Positions 10,983 through 20,198 are shown, counted from the first letter of the stretch. The stretch is 64,000 nt of DNA from Amycolatopsis xylanica (GCF_900107045.1 NZ_FNON01000003.1:744001-808000); one strand, 5' to 3'. The notes: generated by a model from the sequence alone, not told the origin. Numbers and translations are program-made.

Positions 10983-12094
10983 CGGCGCTCCCGCCCAGCC
11001 TGCTGGCCACGCTGCCCGGCCGTTACTACACCTCGCCGGAGATCTTCACCGAAGAGCAGGCCTCGATCTTCGAGAACATGTGGTTCTGCGCGGTCCGCGG
11101 CGCGGATCTTCCCGGGGCGGGCGACTTCCGCACCATCCAAGTAGGACGCGAAAGCATCCTGGTCAGCCGAGGACGTGACGGCGCGCTGCGCGCGTTCCTG
11201 AACGTCTGCCGCCATCGCGGCGCGCGGGTGTGCACGGAGGAGTCCGGGACGGTACGCCGTGCGTTCCAATGTCCTTACCACGCCTGGACTTACGGCCTCG
11301 ACGGCAAGCTGATCGCGGCGCCGAACCTGGCCAGCACCCCGGACATCGACCGTGTCCACTATGGACTCGCCGGGGTTCACCTGCGTGAATGGCTCGGCTA
11401 CGCGTGGGTGTGCCTGGCGCCGGATCCGCCCTCGTTCGAGGACGACGTGATCGGCGCGGCCACCACGCGCCTCGGCGACGCAGACGCGATCAAGCACTAC
11501 GAGATCGACGAGCTGGAGGTCGGCCGCCGCATCACCTACGACGTGCGCGCCAACTGGAAACTGATCATCGAGAACTTCATGGAGTGCTACCACTGCGCGA
11601 CGATCCACCCCGAGCTGACCGAGGTGCTGCCCGAGTTCGCGGGCGGCTACGCGGCGCAGTACTACGTCGGGCACGGCGCGGAGTTCGGCGCCGGGATCGA
11701 CGGCTTCACGATCGACGGCTCACCCGGCTTCGGCAAGCTCGCGGGGGTGGTCCCGGAGCAGGACCGGCGCTACTACGCGATCACCGTGCGGCCGCAGGTG
11801 TTCATCAACCTGGTGCCGGACCATGTGATCTTCCACCGGATGTATCCGCTGGCGGCCGACCGGACGGTGGTCGAGTGCGACTGGCTGTATTCGAAAGACG
11901 TTGTGGCTTCAGGCAAAGACGTGTCGCGGTCGGTGGAGTTGTTCGACCGGGTGAACGTCCAGGACTTCGACGCTTGTGAACGGTGCCAGCCCGCGATGTC
12001 TTCACGGGCTTACGCGGAAGGCGGGGTCCTGATGCCTTCCGAGCACCACATCGCCGAGTTCCACGACTGGGTGCGGGACCGGGTGAAGCGGTAG
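10979..12094 (+). CDS. gbcA: Rieske oxygenase alpha subunit, probable glycine betaine monooxygenase
   Basis: The 371-aa protein has a Rieske cluster with Cys77-x-His79 and Cys98-x2-His101 (CPYHAW). The catalytic iron site is in [16 protein letters not shown], with His205 and His210. The residue that bridges electron transfer is Glu202 where aromatic dioxygenases have Asp, a feature shared with quaternary-ammonium oxygenases such as carnitine oxygenase. With dimethylglycine and sarcosine enzymes encoded just upstream, conversion of glycine betaine to dimethylglycine and formaldehyde is the best reading. Carnitine or stachydrine (proline betaine) are the main alternatives. Its ferredoxin is probably the 6075-6392 product. 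Confidence 0.72.
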   Translation: MTALPPSLLATLPGRYYTSPEIFTEEQASIFENMWFCAVRGADLPGAGDFRTIQVGRESILVSRGRDGALRAFLNVCRHRGARVCTEESGTVRRAFQCPYHAWTYGLDGKLIAAPNLASTPDIDRVHYGLAGVHLREWLGYAWVCLAPDPPSFEDDVIGAATTRLGDADAIKHYEIDELEVGRRITYDVRANWKLIIENFMECYHCATIHPELTEVLPEFAGGYAAQYYVGHGAEFGAGIDGFTIDGSPGFGKLAGVVPEQDRRYYAITVRPQVFINLVPDHVIFHRMYPLAADRTVVECDWLYSKDVVASGKDVSRSVELFDRVNVQDFDACERCQPAMSSRAYAEGGVLMPSEHHIAEFHDWVRDRVKR

Positions 12095-12098
12095 TCGG

Positions 12099-12731
12099 TC
12101 AGGCGAGCAGGGTCGCGGCCAGTGCGGCGGGGTCCGCGCCCGCGACGTCGTGCCAGGGCGCCAGCCAGTCCCGGGCGGCCAGCTCGTCGTACACGCCCGC
12201 GCACCGCTGCTGCAAGGCGTCATCCGACTCGAAGGCGTCCTTCGGGCGGTCCGCCTCCGTGCGGGCCCGGTGTTCCGCGCGCGCGGCCGCGACCTCGGGC
12301 GAGACCCGCAGCAGCAGGTGCGCGTCGGGCACCGGCAGGCCGAAACGGTCGACCTCCAGCTCGCGCACCCAAGCGACGAACGGGCCCGAAGCGTCCTGGT
12401 GCAGGCGAGCCGCGCCGTACGCGGCGTTCGAGGCCACGTAGCGGTCGAGTAGCACCACGTCGTGGCTGGCGCGCAGGACGCGGATCTCGTCGGCGGCGCC
12501 CGAGCGGTCGAGCGCGTAGAGCATGGCCATGCCGTAGACGGAGTCGGCGAGGTCGCCGTGGCCGCGGTGGAGTGCCTCCTTGACCAGGTCGGCGTGCACG
12601 CTCTTGCCGTAGCGGGGGAAGGCGAGCGCGGCGACACTGGCGCCCGCTGCGGTCAGCGCCTCCGTCAACCCGTTCGCGAGGGTGCGCTTGCCCGCGCCGT
12701 CCAGTCCTTCGATGACTACCAATCGGCCCAC
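12099..12731 (-). CDS. tmk: Thymidylate kinase
   Basis: The 210-aa protein has the P-loop IEGLDGAGKRT near residues 7-17, a DRY motif (LLDRYVASNAAY) and a LID-like Arg-rich segment. It phosphorylates dTMP to dTDP. In mycobacteria tmk sits between sahH and mtrA; here both sides carry inserted genes. Its 3' end is only 4 bp from the convergent oxygenase gene, leaving no room for a separate terminator. Confidence 0.9.
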   Translation of the reverse strand: MGRLVVIEGLDGAGKRTLANGLTEALTAAGASVAALAFPRYGKSVHADLVKEALHRGHGDLADSVYGMAMLYALDRSGAADEIRVLRASHDVVLLDRYVASNAAYGAARLHQDASGPFVAWVRELEVDRFGLPVPDAHLLLRVSPEVAAARAEHRARTEADRPKDAFESDDALQQRCAGVYDELAARDWLAPWHDVAGADPAALAATLLA

Positions 12732-12805
12732 GGGGCAACCCTACGAGGTGGTTGACCGGCAGGCTCGGCGGGTGCAGGGGGTCCTCGCCGAACCTGCCGG
12801 TACGG

Positions 12806-13051
12806 CTAGGCGGGCCGCCGCCGCGCGTAAAGGCAGTAGCCGGCGCCGACCAGGAGGGCGATGCCGCCGAAGACGCCGAACGGCGCCCAGTCGAATTCGC
12901 GCTCCGACGGGGGCGGGCCGGTCTCCCCGCGTGGCATGACCTGGAGTGCGATGCTGTCGTGGTGGGTGGGCACCGTGGTCGTGGCTCCGGCGGAAACTCC
13001 GGTCACCAGCAATCCGGTGATGATCAGCAAGGCAAGCGTGAGCGCCTTCAT
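12806..13051 (-). CDS. Small secreted/membrane-anchored protein
   Basis: The 81-aa product from the ATG at 13051 has a signal sequence (KALTLALLIITGLLVTGVSA), a short extracellular stretch and a C-terminal membrane helix (FGVFGGIALLVGAGYCLYA) ending in ARRRPA. This resembles a tail-anchored surface peptide. Its ATG overlaps the stop of the preceding cysteine-protease gene (ATGA), so the two are translated together and may act as a pair. No family was recognised. Confidence 0.7.
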   Translation of the reverse strand: MKALTLALLIITGLLVTGVSAGATTTVPTHHDSIALQVMPRGETGPPPSEREFDWAPFGVFGGIALLVGAGYCLYARRRPA

Positions 13052-13608
13052 TTCGCGATCCCGGTGAGTGTGTGGGTCCAGGAGAAGCTGCGATTGCTCG
13101 AGTAGTACGCGTAGGTCGAGAGGTTGTAGCGGCTGTTCGTCGGCCACGGATCGCCCCAGTAGACGCGCTGCTGGACGCTGTCGTAGCCGTAGACGACGTG
13201 GATGTGGCCACCGCCCGCGGTCCAGCCGATCCGGGTCTGGATGGGCCTGCCCGCTTCGATCTGGGCCTTGATGTCGTCGTAGCCGACGCGGTCGGCGAGG
13301 TAGGTCCCCGGCGAGGAGAAGCCGAGTGAGGCGAACGCGTGCTGGGCGTCGCCGAGCGTGCCCGCCTTGTTCGCGCAGGCGTCACCTGACTCACCGTGCG
13401 CGAGCTGACAGAAGCGGGTCTGGGTGATCGTGGCGCCGTGAAAGGCGGCGATACTGTTGCCGGAGCCCGCCCAGCACCACTGGGTCTGCTCCTGGGCCTG
13501 CATGACGAGGTCGAGTGCGCGGGTGGCGGCCTGGGCGTGGACAGGCGTGACGAGCCAGAGCGTCAAGCACGCGGCTCCGATGACGCGTGCCTTCGAGTAG
13601 ACCGGCAC
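13048..13608 (-). CDS. Secreted papain-like (C39/C70-type) cysteine protease
   Basis: The start is the GTG at 13608, with GGGAGG 7 bp upstream, giving 186 aa. The first 28 residues are a signal peptide ending VHAQAA. The mature part has QEQTQWCWAGSGNSIAAF, with oxyanion Gln41 and nucleophile Cys45. His137 lies in GGGHIHVVYGY, and Asp153 (WGDPWP) is the likely third residue. This pattern matches papain-like and C39-like secreted enzymes, including phytopathogen effectors of the AvrRpt2 type. Two further cysteine pairs could form disulfides. Substrate unknown; it could process a peptide or act on competitor proteins. Confidence 0.8.
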   Translation of the reverse strand: MPVYSKARVIGAACLTLWLVTPVHAQAATRALDLVMQAQEQTQWCWAGSGNSIAAFHGATITQTRFCQLAHGESGDACANKAGTLGDAQHAFASLGFSSPGTYLADRVGYDDIKAQIEAGRPIQTRIGWTAGGGHIHVVYGYDSVQQRVYWGDPWPTNSRYNLSTYAYYSSNRSFSWTHTLTGIAK

Positions 13609-13854
13609 CCATGGCCTCCCGTCCGAACCCCCGCCGAACTTCGGTTCGTGACAAATCTGGTCCGCGACAATCACCCTGAGCAAGAAGGTCACCCATCCGA
13701 ACGGATCGTTCCGCGTCAACCCCGGAACGCGGAACGGTCACCCTGGCGTGGCCAACACCCCTAAAGAGCGGTCGGAAATGACGGTCGGCGCTGCTACCGT
13801 GAACGTTCCGCGGTGTTCACGCCCAGCGCACACTCGTTAGTGAAGGGGCAGTTG

Positions 13855-14844
13855 GTGACACGAGAGGGTGACGCCCACACTGTCGTCGAGAACGGCCGAC
13901 GCCCCGCAGAGCCGTTGCCGCGCGAGCTGGCCGACGCGCTGCGTTCCGGCGAGTTCCACCACGCGCTGCGGTTGGCGATCGCCCACCGCGGCCTGTCCTT
14001 GGCCCGGCTGCGCGCGCATCTCGGCCGCCGGGGTGTCCACGTTGGACAGTCGACGCTGAGTTACTGGCAGCGCGGGCTCCGTCAGCCGGAAGTACCCAAG
14101 GCGCTGCCGGCCGTGCGCGCTCTGGAGTCGGTGCTGCAGCTGCCGCCGGACGCGCTCGTCGTGCTGATCGGCCCGCGCACCTCGCGCGCCAAGGCGCACC
14201 AGCTCGCGGTTTCGTTCTCCGACCTGCGTTCCGGCGACATGGGCTCGATCGTCGACCAGCTGCTCACCGAGCTCGGCGCGTACCCGTCGTCGCGGTACAA
14301 CGCCGACCTGGAACTGCTCTGGGTGCACGACACCATCACCTTCGACGCCGAGCACCGCCAGCGCAGCCTGCACACCCGGCTCGTCGCCCGCGCCCGCCGC
14401 CAGGGCCCGGACCGCTACATCACCGTCTACAACGGCGACGAGGGCTGCGACATCGAAGGCGTCGAGCTGGTGACCGCCGAGGGCTGCCGGATCGGCCGCA
14501 TGCGCAGGCATCCCGGCAGCGACACGCTCGCCACCGAGCTGCTCTTCGACCGCAAGCTCGCCGAGGGCGAGATCCACGTCTTCTGCTTCGAGGTCCGCGA
14601 CGACTCCGGCTCCGCCTCACCCGGCTACTACCGGATGCTGCGCGACCAATGCGCCAGCTACCTGGTGCAGCTGCGCTTCAACCGGCGCGCGCTGCCCGCC
14701 CGCTGTGTCCGGCAGGTCCGCACCCGCGACGACGCGATCCCGGTCGAGTCCGAAGAGCTGCCCTGCGTGATGGGCGGGGTGACCAGCGCGTACTTCCGCG
14801 ACGCCGGACCGGGGTTGGCCGGCGTCGCGGTCGAGTGGTCGTAG
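13855..14844 (+). CDS. XRE-type helix-turn-helix regulator with unknown C-terminal domain
   Basis: The likely start is the GTG at 13855, after AAGGGG (329 aa). In-frame GTG codons at 13813 and 13840 are alternatives. Residues about 35-100 look like a helix-turn-helix: ALRLAIAHRGLSLARLRAHL then GQSTLSYWQRGLRQPE. The remaining 220 residues are of mixed alpha/beta character and match no domain I can name. The gene stands alone, divergent from the protease pair and convergent with the yjdF-like gene, so its targets are not suggested by context. Confidence 0.7.
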   Translation: MTREGDAHTVVENGRRPAEPLPRELADALRSGEFHHALRLAIAHRGLSLARLRAHLGRRGVHVGQSTLSYWQRGLRQPEVPKALPAVRALESVLQLPPDALVVLIGPRTSRAKAHQLAVSFSDLRSGDMGSIVDQLLTELGAYPSSRYNADLELLWVHDTITFDAEHRQRSLHTRLVARARRQGPDRYITVYNGDEGCDIEGVELVTAEGCRIGRMRRHPGSDTLATELLFDRKLAEGEIHVFCFEVRDDSGSASPGYYRMLRDQCASYLVQLRFNRRALPARCVRQVRTRDDAIPVESEELPCVMGGVTSAYFRDAGPGLAGVAVEWS

Positions 14845-14869
14845 CGCCACCTGTCGGCAGATGGCGCCA

Positions 14870-15295
14870 TTAACGCCCGCGATGCTTGGCACGCGCCTTG
14901 TCGCGGGCGAGCGCGCGGCGGCGGGCGCCTTCTTCGGCTTCGCGGCGTTTGCGGGCGGCCTTGTTCTCGCCGACGCGCTCGGCGACGGACTCACGCAGCG
15001 CACGCTGCGCGGCCGTGCCGACTCCTGCTGATTCCTGCGCTTTCTTCGCCTGTTTCGCGAGCCTTTTCGCAGAAACGCGCGTGCTTTTCTTGATCTCCAT
15101 CGGCACGGCGGGCGCGCGCTCGGCTTCGCGGGCCAAGGCCGTGAAACCCGGGCCAGCCGCGAAGTGCAGCAGCTCGGCGTTGGTCGGCTCGGCGCCGAAG
15201 ATATGGCGGGCCGCTCGGACCAGCCCGTCCTCGCGGAACTCGTAGACGCCGATCCAGAACCGGCCGTCGTGGAACACGGTGAACTCACCGTTCAT
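14870..15295 (-). CDS. yjdF: YjdF family (DUF2992) protein
   Basis: The 141-aa protein begins [19 protein letters not shown] and continues with [18 protein letters not shown], the signature of the YjdF/DUF2992 family. The C-terminal half is very rich in Arg, Lys and Ala and is probably a charged helix. In Firmicutes yjdF is controlled by an aza-aromatic-sensing riboswitch. Here there is a plain GGAGG 7 bp ahead of the ATG and no obvious structured leader. Function of the family is unknown. Confidence 0.8.
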   Translation of the reverse strand: MNGEFTVFHDGRFWIGVYEFREDGLVRAARHIFGAEPTNAELLHFAAGPGFTALAREAERAPAVPMEIKKSTRVSAKRLAKQAKKAQESAGVGTAAQRALRESVAERVGENKAARKRREAEEGARRRALARDKARAKHRGR

Positions 15296-15431
15296 CGGTC
15301 AACCTCCAGGCATGACGAATCAGCCTGGCCGTACTGGTTTCCCGAAACGAGGGACAACGAACGCCGAAGCGCCGCCCGGACTACCTACCGGGCCGTGAGT
15401 TTCGTCCAGCCAAGAACCCCACCAGGATAGC

Positions 15432-15475
15432 TCGTGAGTGTTCCCGCCGGTTAGAACCGGCGGGAACACTCACGA
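15432..15475. repeat. Family-A palindrome, 21-bp perfect arms
   Basis: Arms 15432-15452 and 15455-15475 are exact inverted copies around AG, with GTGAGTGTT at the outer part and CCGGTT-AG-AACCGG at the centre. It starts 5 bp beyond the sahH stop codon, where a terminator is expected. There is no T-run. Confidence 0.92.
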
Positions 15476-15480
15476 CCTGA

Positions 15481-16953
15481 TCAGTAGCGGTAGTGCTCCG
15501 GCTTGAACGGGCCTTCGACGTCCACGTCGATGTACTCGGCCTGCTCCTTGGTGAGCTTGGTCAGCTCGCCGCCGAGCGCGTCGAGGTGGATCTTCGCGAC
15601 CTTCTCGTCCAGCTTCTTCGGCAGGCGGAAGACCTCGTTGTCGTACTCCTCGTGCTTGGTGAACAGCTCGACCTGGGCGATGACCTGGTTCGAGAAGCTG
15701 TTCGACATCACGAACGACGGGTGCCCGGTCGCGTTGCCGAGGTTGAGCAGACGGCCCTCGGACAGGACGATGATCGTCTTGCCGTTCGGGAAGACCCACT
15801 CGTCGACCTGCGGCTTGATGTTGATCCGGCGGATGCCCGGGTACCGCTGCAGGCCGGCCATGTCGAGCTCGTTGTCGAAGTGGCCGATGTTGCCCAGGAT
15901 GGCCTGGTGCTTCATCTGCGCCATGTGCTCGGCGAGCACCACGTCCTTGTTGCCGGTCGTGGTGATGATGATGTCGGCCTCGGGCAGCACGGACTCGAGC
16001 TTGCGGACCGCGTAGCCGTCCATCGCCGCCTGCAGCGCGCAGATCGGGTCGATCTCGGTGACGATCACGCGGGCGCCCTGGCCGCGCAGTGACTCGGCCG
16101 CGCCCTTACCGACGTCGCCGTAGCCGCAGACGACCGCGACCTTGCCGCCGATGAGCACGTCGGTGCCGCGGTTGATGCCGTCGATCAGGGAGTGGCGGAT
16201 GCCGTAGCGGTTGTCGAACTTCGACTTGGTGACCGCGTCGTTGACGTTGATCGCCGGGAACAGCAGCTCACCGGCCGCCGCCAGCTGGTACAGCCGCAGC
16301 ACGCCGGTGGTGGTCTCCTCGGTGACGCCGCGGACGCCCTCGCCGATCGCGGTCCACTTGCCGGGCGACGCGGCCAGCGACGCGCGCAGCAGGTCCAGGA
16401 ACACGGCGAACTCTTCCGAGTCGTTCTCGTCGGTCGGCGGGACGACGCCCGCCTTCTCGAAGGTGGTGCCCTTGTGGACGAGCATGGTGGCGTCGCCACC
16501 GTCGTCGAGGATCATGTTGGGACCCTCGCCGTCCCAGGTGAGCATCCGCTCGGTGCACCACCAGTACTCCTCCAGCGACTCACCCTTCCAGGCGAACACC
16601 GGGACGCCCTTCGGCTCCTCGACGGTGCCGTGCGGGCCGACGACGACCGCGGCGGCCGCGTGGTCCTGGGTGGAGAAGATGTTGCACGACGCCCAGCGCA
16701 CCTCGGCGCCCAGCGAAACCAGCGTCTCGATCAGCACCGCCGTCTGGACGGTCATGTGCAGCGAGCCGGAGATCCGCGCGCCACGCAGCGGGTAGACCTC
16801 CGCGTATTCGCGACGCAAAGCCATCAGACCGGGCATCTCGTGCTCGGCGAGGCGGATCTCCTTGCGGCCGAACTCGGCGGCCTCGAGATCGGCGACGGCG
16901 AACTCGATGCCGTTGCGGTTGTCGTGCCGCTTGGCAACGCTTTCGGGGGTCAT
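15481..16953 (-). CDS. sahH: S-adenosylhomocysteine hydrolase
   Basis: A 490-aa enzyme from the ATG at 16953, with GGAGGAA upstream; the frame is open further but without family sequence. It splits S-adenosylhomocysteine into adenosine and homocysteine. Visible landmarks are [17 protein letters not shown], the NAD-binding loop [15 protein letters not shown] and the C-terminal KPEHYRY tail. It supports methylation and could handle homocysteine made when betaine or other methyl donors are used. The position near tmk-mtrA is conserved in mycobacteria. Confidence 0.97.
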   Translation of the reverse strand: MTPESVAKRHDNRNGIEFAVADLEAAEFGRKEIRLAEHEMPGLMALRREYAEVYPLRGARISGSLHMTVQTAVLIETLVSLGAEVRWASCNIFSTQDHAAAAVVVGPHGTVEEPKGVPVFAWKGESLEEYWWCTERMLTWDGEGPNMILDDGGDATMLVHKGTTFEKAGVVPPTDENDSEEFAVFLDLLRASLAASPGKWTAIGEGVRGVTEETTTGVLRLYQLAAAGELLFPAINVNDAVTKSKFDNRYGIRHSLIDGINRGTDVLIGGKVAVVCGYGDVGKGAAESLRGQGARVIVTEIDPICALQAAMDGYAVRKLESVLPEADIIITTTGNKDVVLAEHMAQMKHQAILGNIGHFDNELDMAGLQRYPGIRRINIKPQVDEWVFPNGKTIIVLSEGRLLNLGNATGHPSFVMSNSFSNQVIAQVELFTKHEEYDNEVFRLPKKLDEKVAKIHLDALGGELTKLTKEQAEYIDVDVEGPFKPEHYRY

Positions 16954-17037
16954 AGCTCGTTTCCTCCAAGGGTGGATTACAACAGAACAGTACCGTTGTC
17001 CGCTCAACGATCACTGGGCTATCAGGAGGCTCTCACC

Positions 17038-19266
17038 TTGTCTTTCCCCGGACCCGACACCCGGGTCGTCGAACTGCGGGTGCCAGGCCTCATCGGCACG
17101 AGCGGGGAGGCGCTGCTCGACGCGGTTTCCACGGTCGACGTGGCGGGTGACGGGTTCGGCAGAGTGATCCGCCCCTCAGACCGGCTGCGGCGGCCGGCGC
17201 CGGGCCCCATGCTGCGCGCGCTCGGCCGGGCCGTGCCGCGCACGCTCGAGGGCTACCTCTGGAGCCGGATGACCTCCGGCGGCGCGTCGAAGGCCACCTG
17301 GGCGCTGCTCTTCCCGTTCTCGCTGGCGAACGTCGCGTACTGGATGCTGCCGCCGGTCCCCCAGGACAAACGCGGCGCACGGATGCTCGGCGCGCTGTGC
17401 CGGGGCCTGCTGCGGGTCGCGGCCGTGCTGCTGACCATGCTGCTGGTGAGCCAGGTGGCGGTGATCAGCCTCGACCTGCTCGCCACGCAATGCCTCGGCA
17501 CCGGCTGCGTGAAGTGGGCGCCGTCGTGGCTGCGGACGTCGACCCAGCTCAGGGCGGTCGTCGGGATCGCGCCGCTGCTGGTGATGATCTACATCCTGCA
17601 CCGGATCTCGTCGACGAACTGGCGCGTGCACGCCGAGGACACCGGCGGCGACGGCGCGTTCCCCGGCACGGTGCTGCGCGCCGACCCGGACACCCCCGGC
17701 CTGCTCTGCCTGCACACGGTCGTCGCGCTGGCGTGCGTCGCGCTGCTGCCGCTCGGCGGGCCGTTCCACCTTCCCGATGACGTGGCGGGCATCGTGCTGT
17801 GGCTGCTGTCGATCGCGTTGATCTTCGCGAGCCTCATCGCGTCGGCGATGGGCCGGGGCGCCGGACGGCCGGGCCGCTGGGCGCGGCGCACGCTGTACGC
17901 GTTCGGCACCGTGCTGGTGCTGGTGGCCGGGCTGCGAAGCCCGGCGTTGCGCGGCACCGGGCTGGCGGGCGCCGACGGCATGGTCGAGGGCATCGGCGCG
18001 GCGCTGGTCGTGATCTCGGTGCTGTTCGCCGTGCTGCTGTGGCCCGCGGCGAGGTACGCGAAGCCCGCGTGGCGTGAACTGCCGATGCGGCTGCGGCCGT
18101 GGGCGGGCGGCTGGGCGGCCGCGCCGGTGCTCATCCTCGCCGGGCTGCTCGGCGGCGGGTTCGGCGCCGGGATGACGTTGTCCGTGCGCAAGATCCTCGG
18201 CGCGGAGCTGCGCCTGCCGGACACGTACCTGCTGATCACCGTGCTGTGGGGCGCCGGGCTCACGGTCGGTGTGCTGCTGGCGGCGATCGGGCTGGCGATC
18301 GCGGTGCCGTTGCGCAGGCGGCGGCGCGGGATCCCGGAGATCGTCAAGCTGATGGAAATCGGGGCCAAGCAAGAGAAAGAGGCCGCCGCCGCGTGGGCAC
18401 GCTCGGCTTGGGAACGACGGCATCTGCACCATCTGGCGCTGTCGGTCTCGCTGCTCATGGCGGCGGGCGCGGTCGCGTTGCTGATCGTCCGATTCGGGCT
18501 GCACGCGGTGCCCTCGTGGTTCGAACCGGTTGCGGGCATCGGCGTCTTCGCGCTCGGCGCGCTGGCCGCCGGTCTGCTGCGCGTCGTCTACACGGCTGCG
18601 AAAAGCCCGCTGCGCAGCCGTCACCTCGGCGCGCTCGCCGACCTCGTCTGCTTCTGGCCGCGCGCCGCGCATCCGACCGTTCCCCCTTGCTACGCCTTGA
18701 AAGTCATCCCCGAGCTGGCGGGCCGCGCGAAGGAACACCTCGCCGAACCGAACACGCGGGTCGTGCTGTCCGGCTACAACCTCGGCAGTCTCTTGACGAT
18801 CATGACCGCCGCCCGCCTCGCGGCCGAGCTGACGCCGGAGGAGTTCGAACGCGTCGGCGTGCTGACCGTCGGCTCGCCGCTGCAATGGGGTTATCAGCGC
18901 GCGTTCCCCGGCGTCCTGCCGCACGCCTCGCTGTGCAAGCTGTACACGAAGCTCGACGGCCGCTGGCGTGCGCTGTGCCGGGGCACGGACATCTTCGGCG
19001 GTGGCGTCACGACGTGGCGGCACCAGGTCGTCGACGGCGCGCTGCTCGGCGACGGCTATCTGACCACCGGCGGGGTCGGGCCGCTCAGCTCGGTCGCCGA
19101 GCCCGAGTCGGGCGTGCTCATCATCGGCGGCGACCACTGGCTGCCCGACCCGATGCGCAACCCGACCGGCCGCCACCGCTGGTCGCCCGGCGTCCTCAAA
19201 CACGCCGACTACCTGGCGGACGCCGAGTGGGACAACGCCGTCGCCAGGGCCGCCGGCCTGCGATAA
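17038..19266 (+). CDS. Large multi-pass membrane protein with degenerate hydrolase-like domains
   Basis: The 742-aa protein starts at the TTG at 17038, with AGGAGG 8 bp upstream; the frame is open far upstream but antisense to sahH. The N terminus (VVELRVPGLIGTSGEALLD) resembles the oxyanion-loop strand of alpha/beta hydrolases. About ten membrane helices follow (roughly 85-535), then a soluble C-terminal domain. In that domain the nucleophile elbow expected as GxSxG reads SGYNLGS, with Asn581 where Ser should be. A conserved-looking GDHWLPDP carries a possible catalytic His. It may be an inactive hydrolase used as a sensor or scaffold. The stop codon is embedded in the first family-C repeat. 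Confidence 0.75.
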   Translation: MSFPGPDTRVVELRVPGLIGTSGEALLDAVSTVDVAGDGFGRVIRPSDRLRRPAPGPMLRALGRAVPRTLEGYLWSRMTSGGASKATWALLFPFSLANVAYWMLPPVPQDKRGARMLGALCRGLLRVAAVLLTMLLVSQVAVISLDLLATQCLGTGCVKWAPSWLRTSTQLRAVVGIAPLLVMIYILHRISSTNWRVHAEDTGGDGAFPGTVLRADPDTPGLLCLHTVVALACVALLPLGGPFHLPDDVAGIVLWLLSIALIFASLIASAMGRGAGRPGRWARRTLYAFGTVLVLVAGLRSPALRGTGLAGADGMVEGIGAALVVISVLFAVLLWPAARYAKPAWRELPMRLRPWAGGWAAAPVLILAGLLGGGFGAGMTLSVRKILGAELRLPDTYLLITVLWGAGLTVGVLLAAIGLAIAVPLRRRRRGIPEIVKLMEIGAKQEKEAAAAWARSAWERRHLHHLALSVSLLMAAGAVALLIVRFGLHAVPSWFEPVAGIGVFALGALAAGLLRVVYTAAKSPLRSRHLGALADLVCFWPRAAHPTVPPCYALKVIPELAGRAKEHLAEPNTRVVLSGYNLGSLLTIMTAARLAAELTPEEFERVGVLTVGSPLQWGYQRAFPGVLPHASLCKLYTKLDGRWRALCRGTDIFGGGVTTWRHQVVDGALLGDGYLTTGGVGPLSSVAEPESGVLIIGGDHWLPDPMRNPTGRHRWSPGVLKHADYLADAEWDNAVARAAGLR

Positions 19267-19336
19267 AGCGGGCTTTATGCCACTCCGGGATAAAGCGGGC
19301 TTTATCCCGTTGCGGAGTAAAGCCCGCTTTATCCCG
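19262..19336. repeat. Family-C palindromes between convergent genes
   Basis: Three copies of GATAAAGC-GG-GCTTTATC-type sequence lie between two convergent genes. The first is 19262-19278, and the second (19286-19309) is perfect with 11-bp arms around GG. The third (19318-19336) is a half copy in reverse orientation that can pair with either. The position fits a bidirectional terminator. Confidence 0.88.
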
Positions 19337-19344
19337 TTCTTGGC

Positions 19345-20049
19345 TTAGCCCTTGCGGCGGACCTTGGTGGCGGTGACCAGGCCGACGCCGCCGAGCAGGA
19401 GCGCGCCGCCGACCCAGAGCAGCCAGCCCTTGTCGAAGCCGGTGTCGGCGAGACCGCCGTTGTTGCCGCCCGAGCTGCCGCCGACCGGGGGCGCCGGCGT
19501 GCTGCTGGTGGTCTCCGGCGTCGAGGTCTTGGTCGACGTCGGCGGCTTGCTCGTGGCCGTCGTGGTCTTGGTCGGCTCGCTCGGCTTCGTGGTCGTCTTC
19601 GTCGGCTCACTCGGCTTGGTGGTCGGGGTCTTCACCGAACCGCAAAGGAACCAGTGGCTGATCGTGGCCTGCTGACCACCGCCGTTGAGCGGCGAGCGCA
19701 GCTTCTCCCACGGCGGGTTCTCGGGCAGGCCGCGCTTGCCCGGCTCGTAGGTGTTGTAGCCGTCGCCGCCCTTGACCACGATCGCGGTGACGGTGACGCC
19801 CTCACCCAGCGCCGTGATGTTCAGGTACTTGTCCTGCTGGGTGCCGCCGGTGAAGGTGATGTCCGACGGCTTGAGGTCGGTGCCGGGCAGCTTGGCCTTG
19901 GCACAGGTGGTCACGTTGCCCTCGGTGGGGACCGCGCGGTTGTCGTCCGTGTGGCAGGCGAGCGCGACACCGGCCGTGCCGAGCAGCAGGCCGGCGGTCG
20001 CGAACGTCAAAAGGGCAGCACGAACTGGACGTTGGAACGTCGATTTCAT
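19345..20049 (-). CDS. LAxTG cell-wall-anchored surface protein
   Basis: The 234-aa protein starts at the ATG at 20049. Residues 1-32 are a signal peptide ending GVALA. The domain of about 120 residues that follows has single cysteines at its ends. A Thr/Pro/Ser-rich stalk (TTKPSEPTK repeats) leads to the sorting signal LADTGF, a membrane helix and RRKG. LAxTG is the signal read by class E sortases in actinobacteria. The protein should be linked to peptidoglycan with its N-terminal domain exposed. Similar short surface proteins occur in Pseudonocardiaceae; no binding partner is known to me. Confidence 0.85.
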   Translation of the reverse strand: MKSTFQRPVRAALLTFATAGLLLGTAGVALACHTDDNRAVPTEGNVTTCAKAKLPGTDLKPSDITFTGGTQQDKYLNITALGEGVTVTAIVVKGGDGYNTYEPGKRGLPENPPWEKLRSPLNGGGQQATISHWFLCGSVKTPTTKPSEPTKTTTKPSEPTKTTTATSKPPTSTKTSTPETTSSTPAPPVGGSSGGNNGGLADTGFDKGWLLWVGGALLLGGVGLVTATKVRRKG

Positions 20050-20198
20050 TCGGAGAGCTCCTGGATAACGCGGGGAAACCCACCCGCCATTCGGGGGAAC
20101 CAGTGGCTGGGAACCTACCCGAAAGGGCGAATTAAGCCACCCTGCGCATCCAACCGAGACCTTCCGGAAACACTCCAGAGACCATTCGTGCGTAGTGA

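Noticed and set aside
15296-15431. yjdF or SAH riboswitch upstream of yjdF/sahH
   Set aside because: I looked for a structured leader and saw only the palindrome and a plain ribosome site; no conserved riboswitch core could be recognised by eye.
16192-17037. N-terminal extension of the large membrane protein across sahH
   Set aside because: The extension is antisense to a certain gene, and a TTG with AGGAGG at 17038 gives a sensible start.
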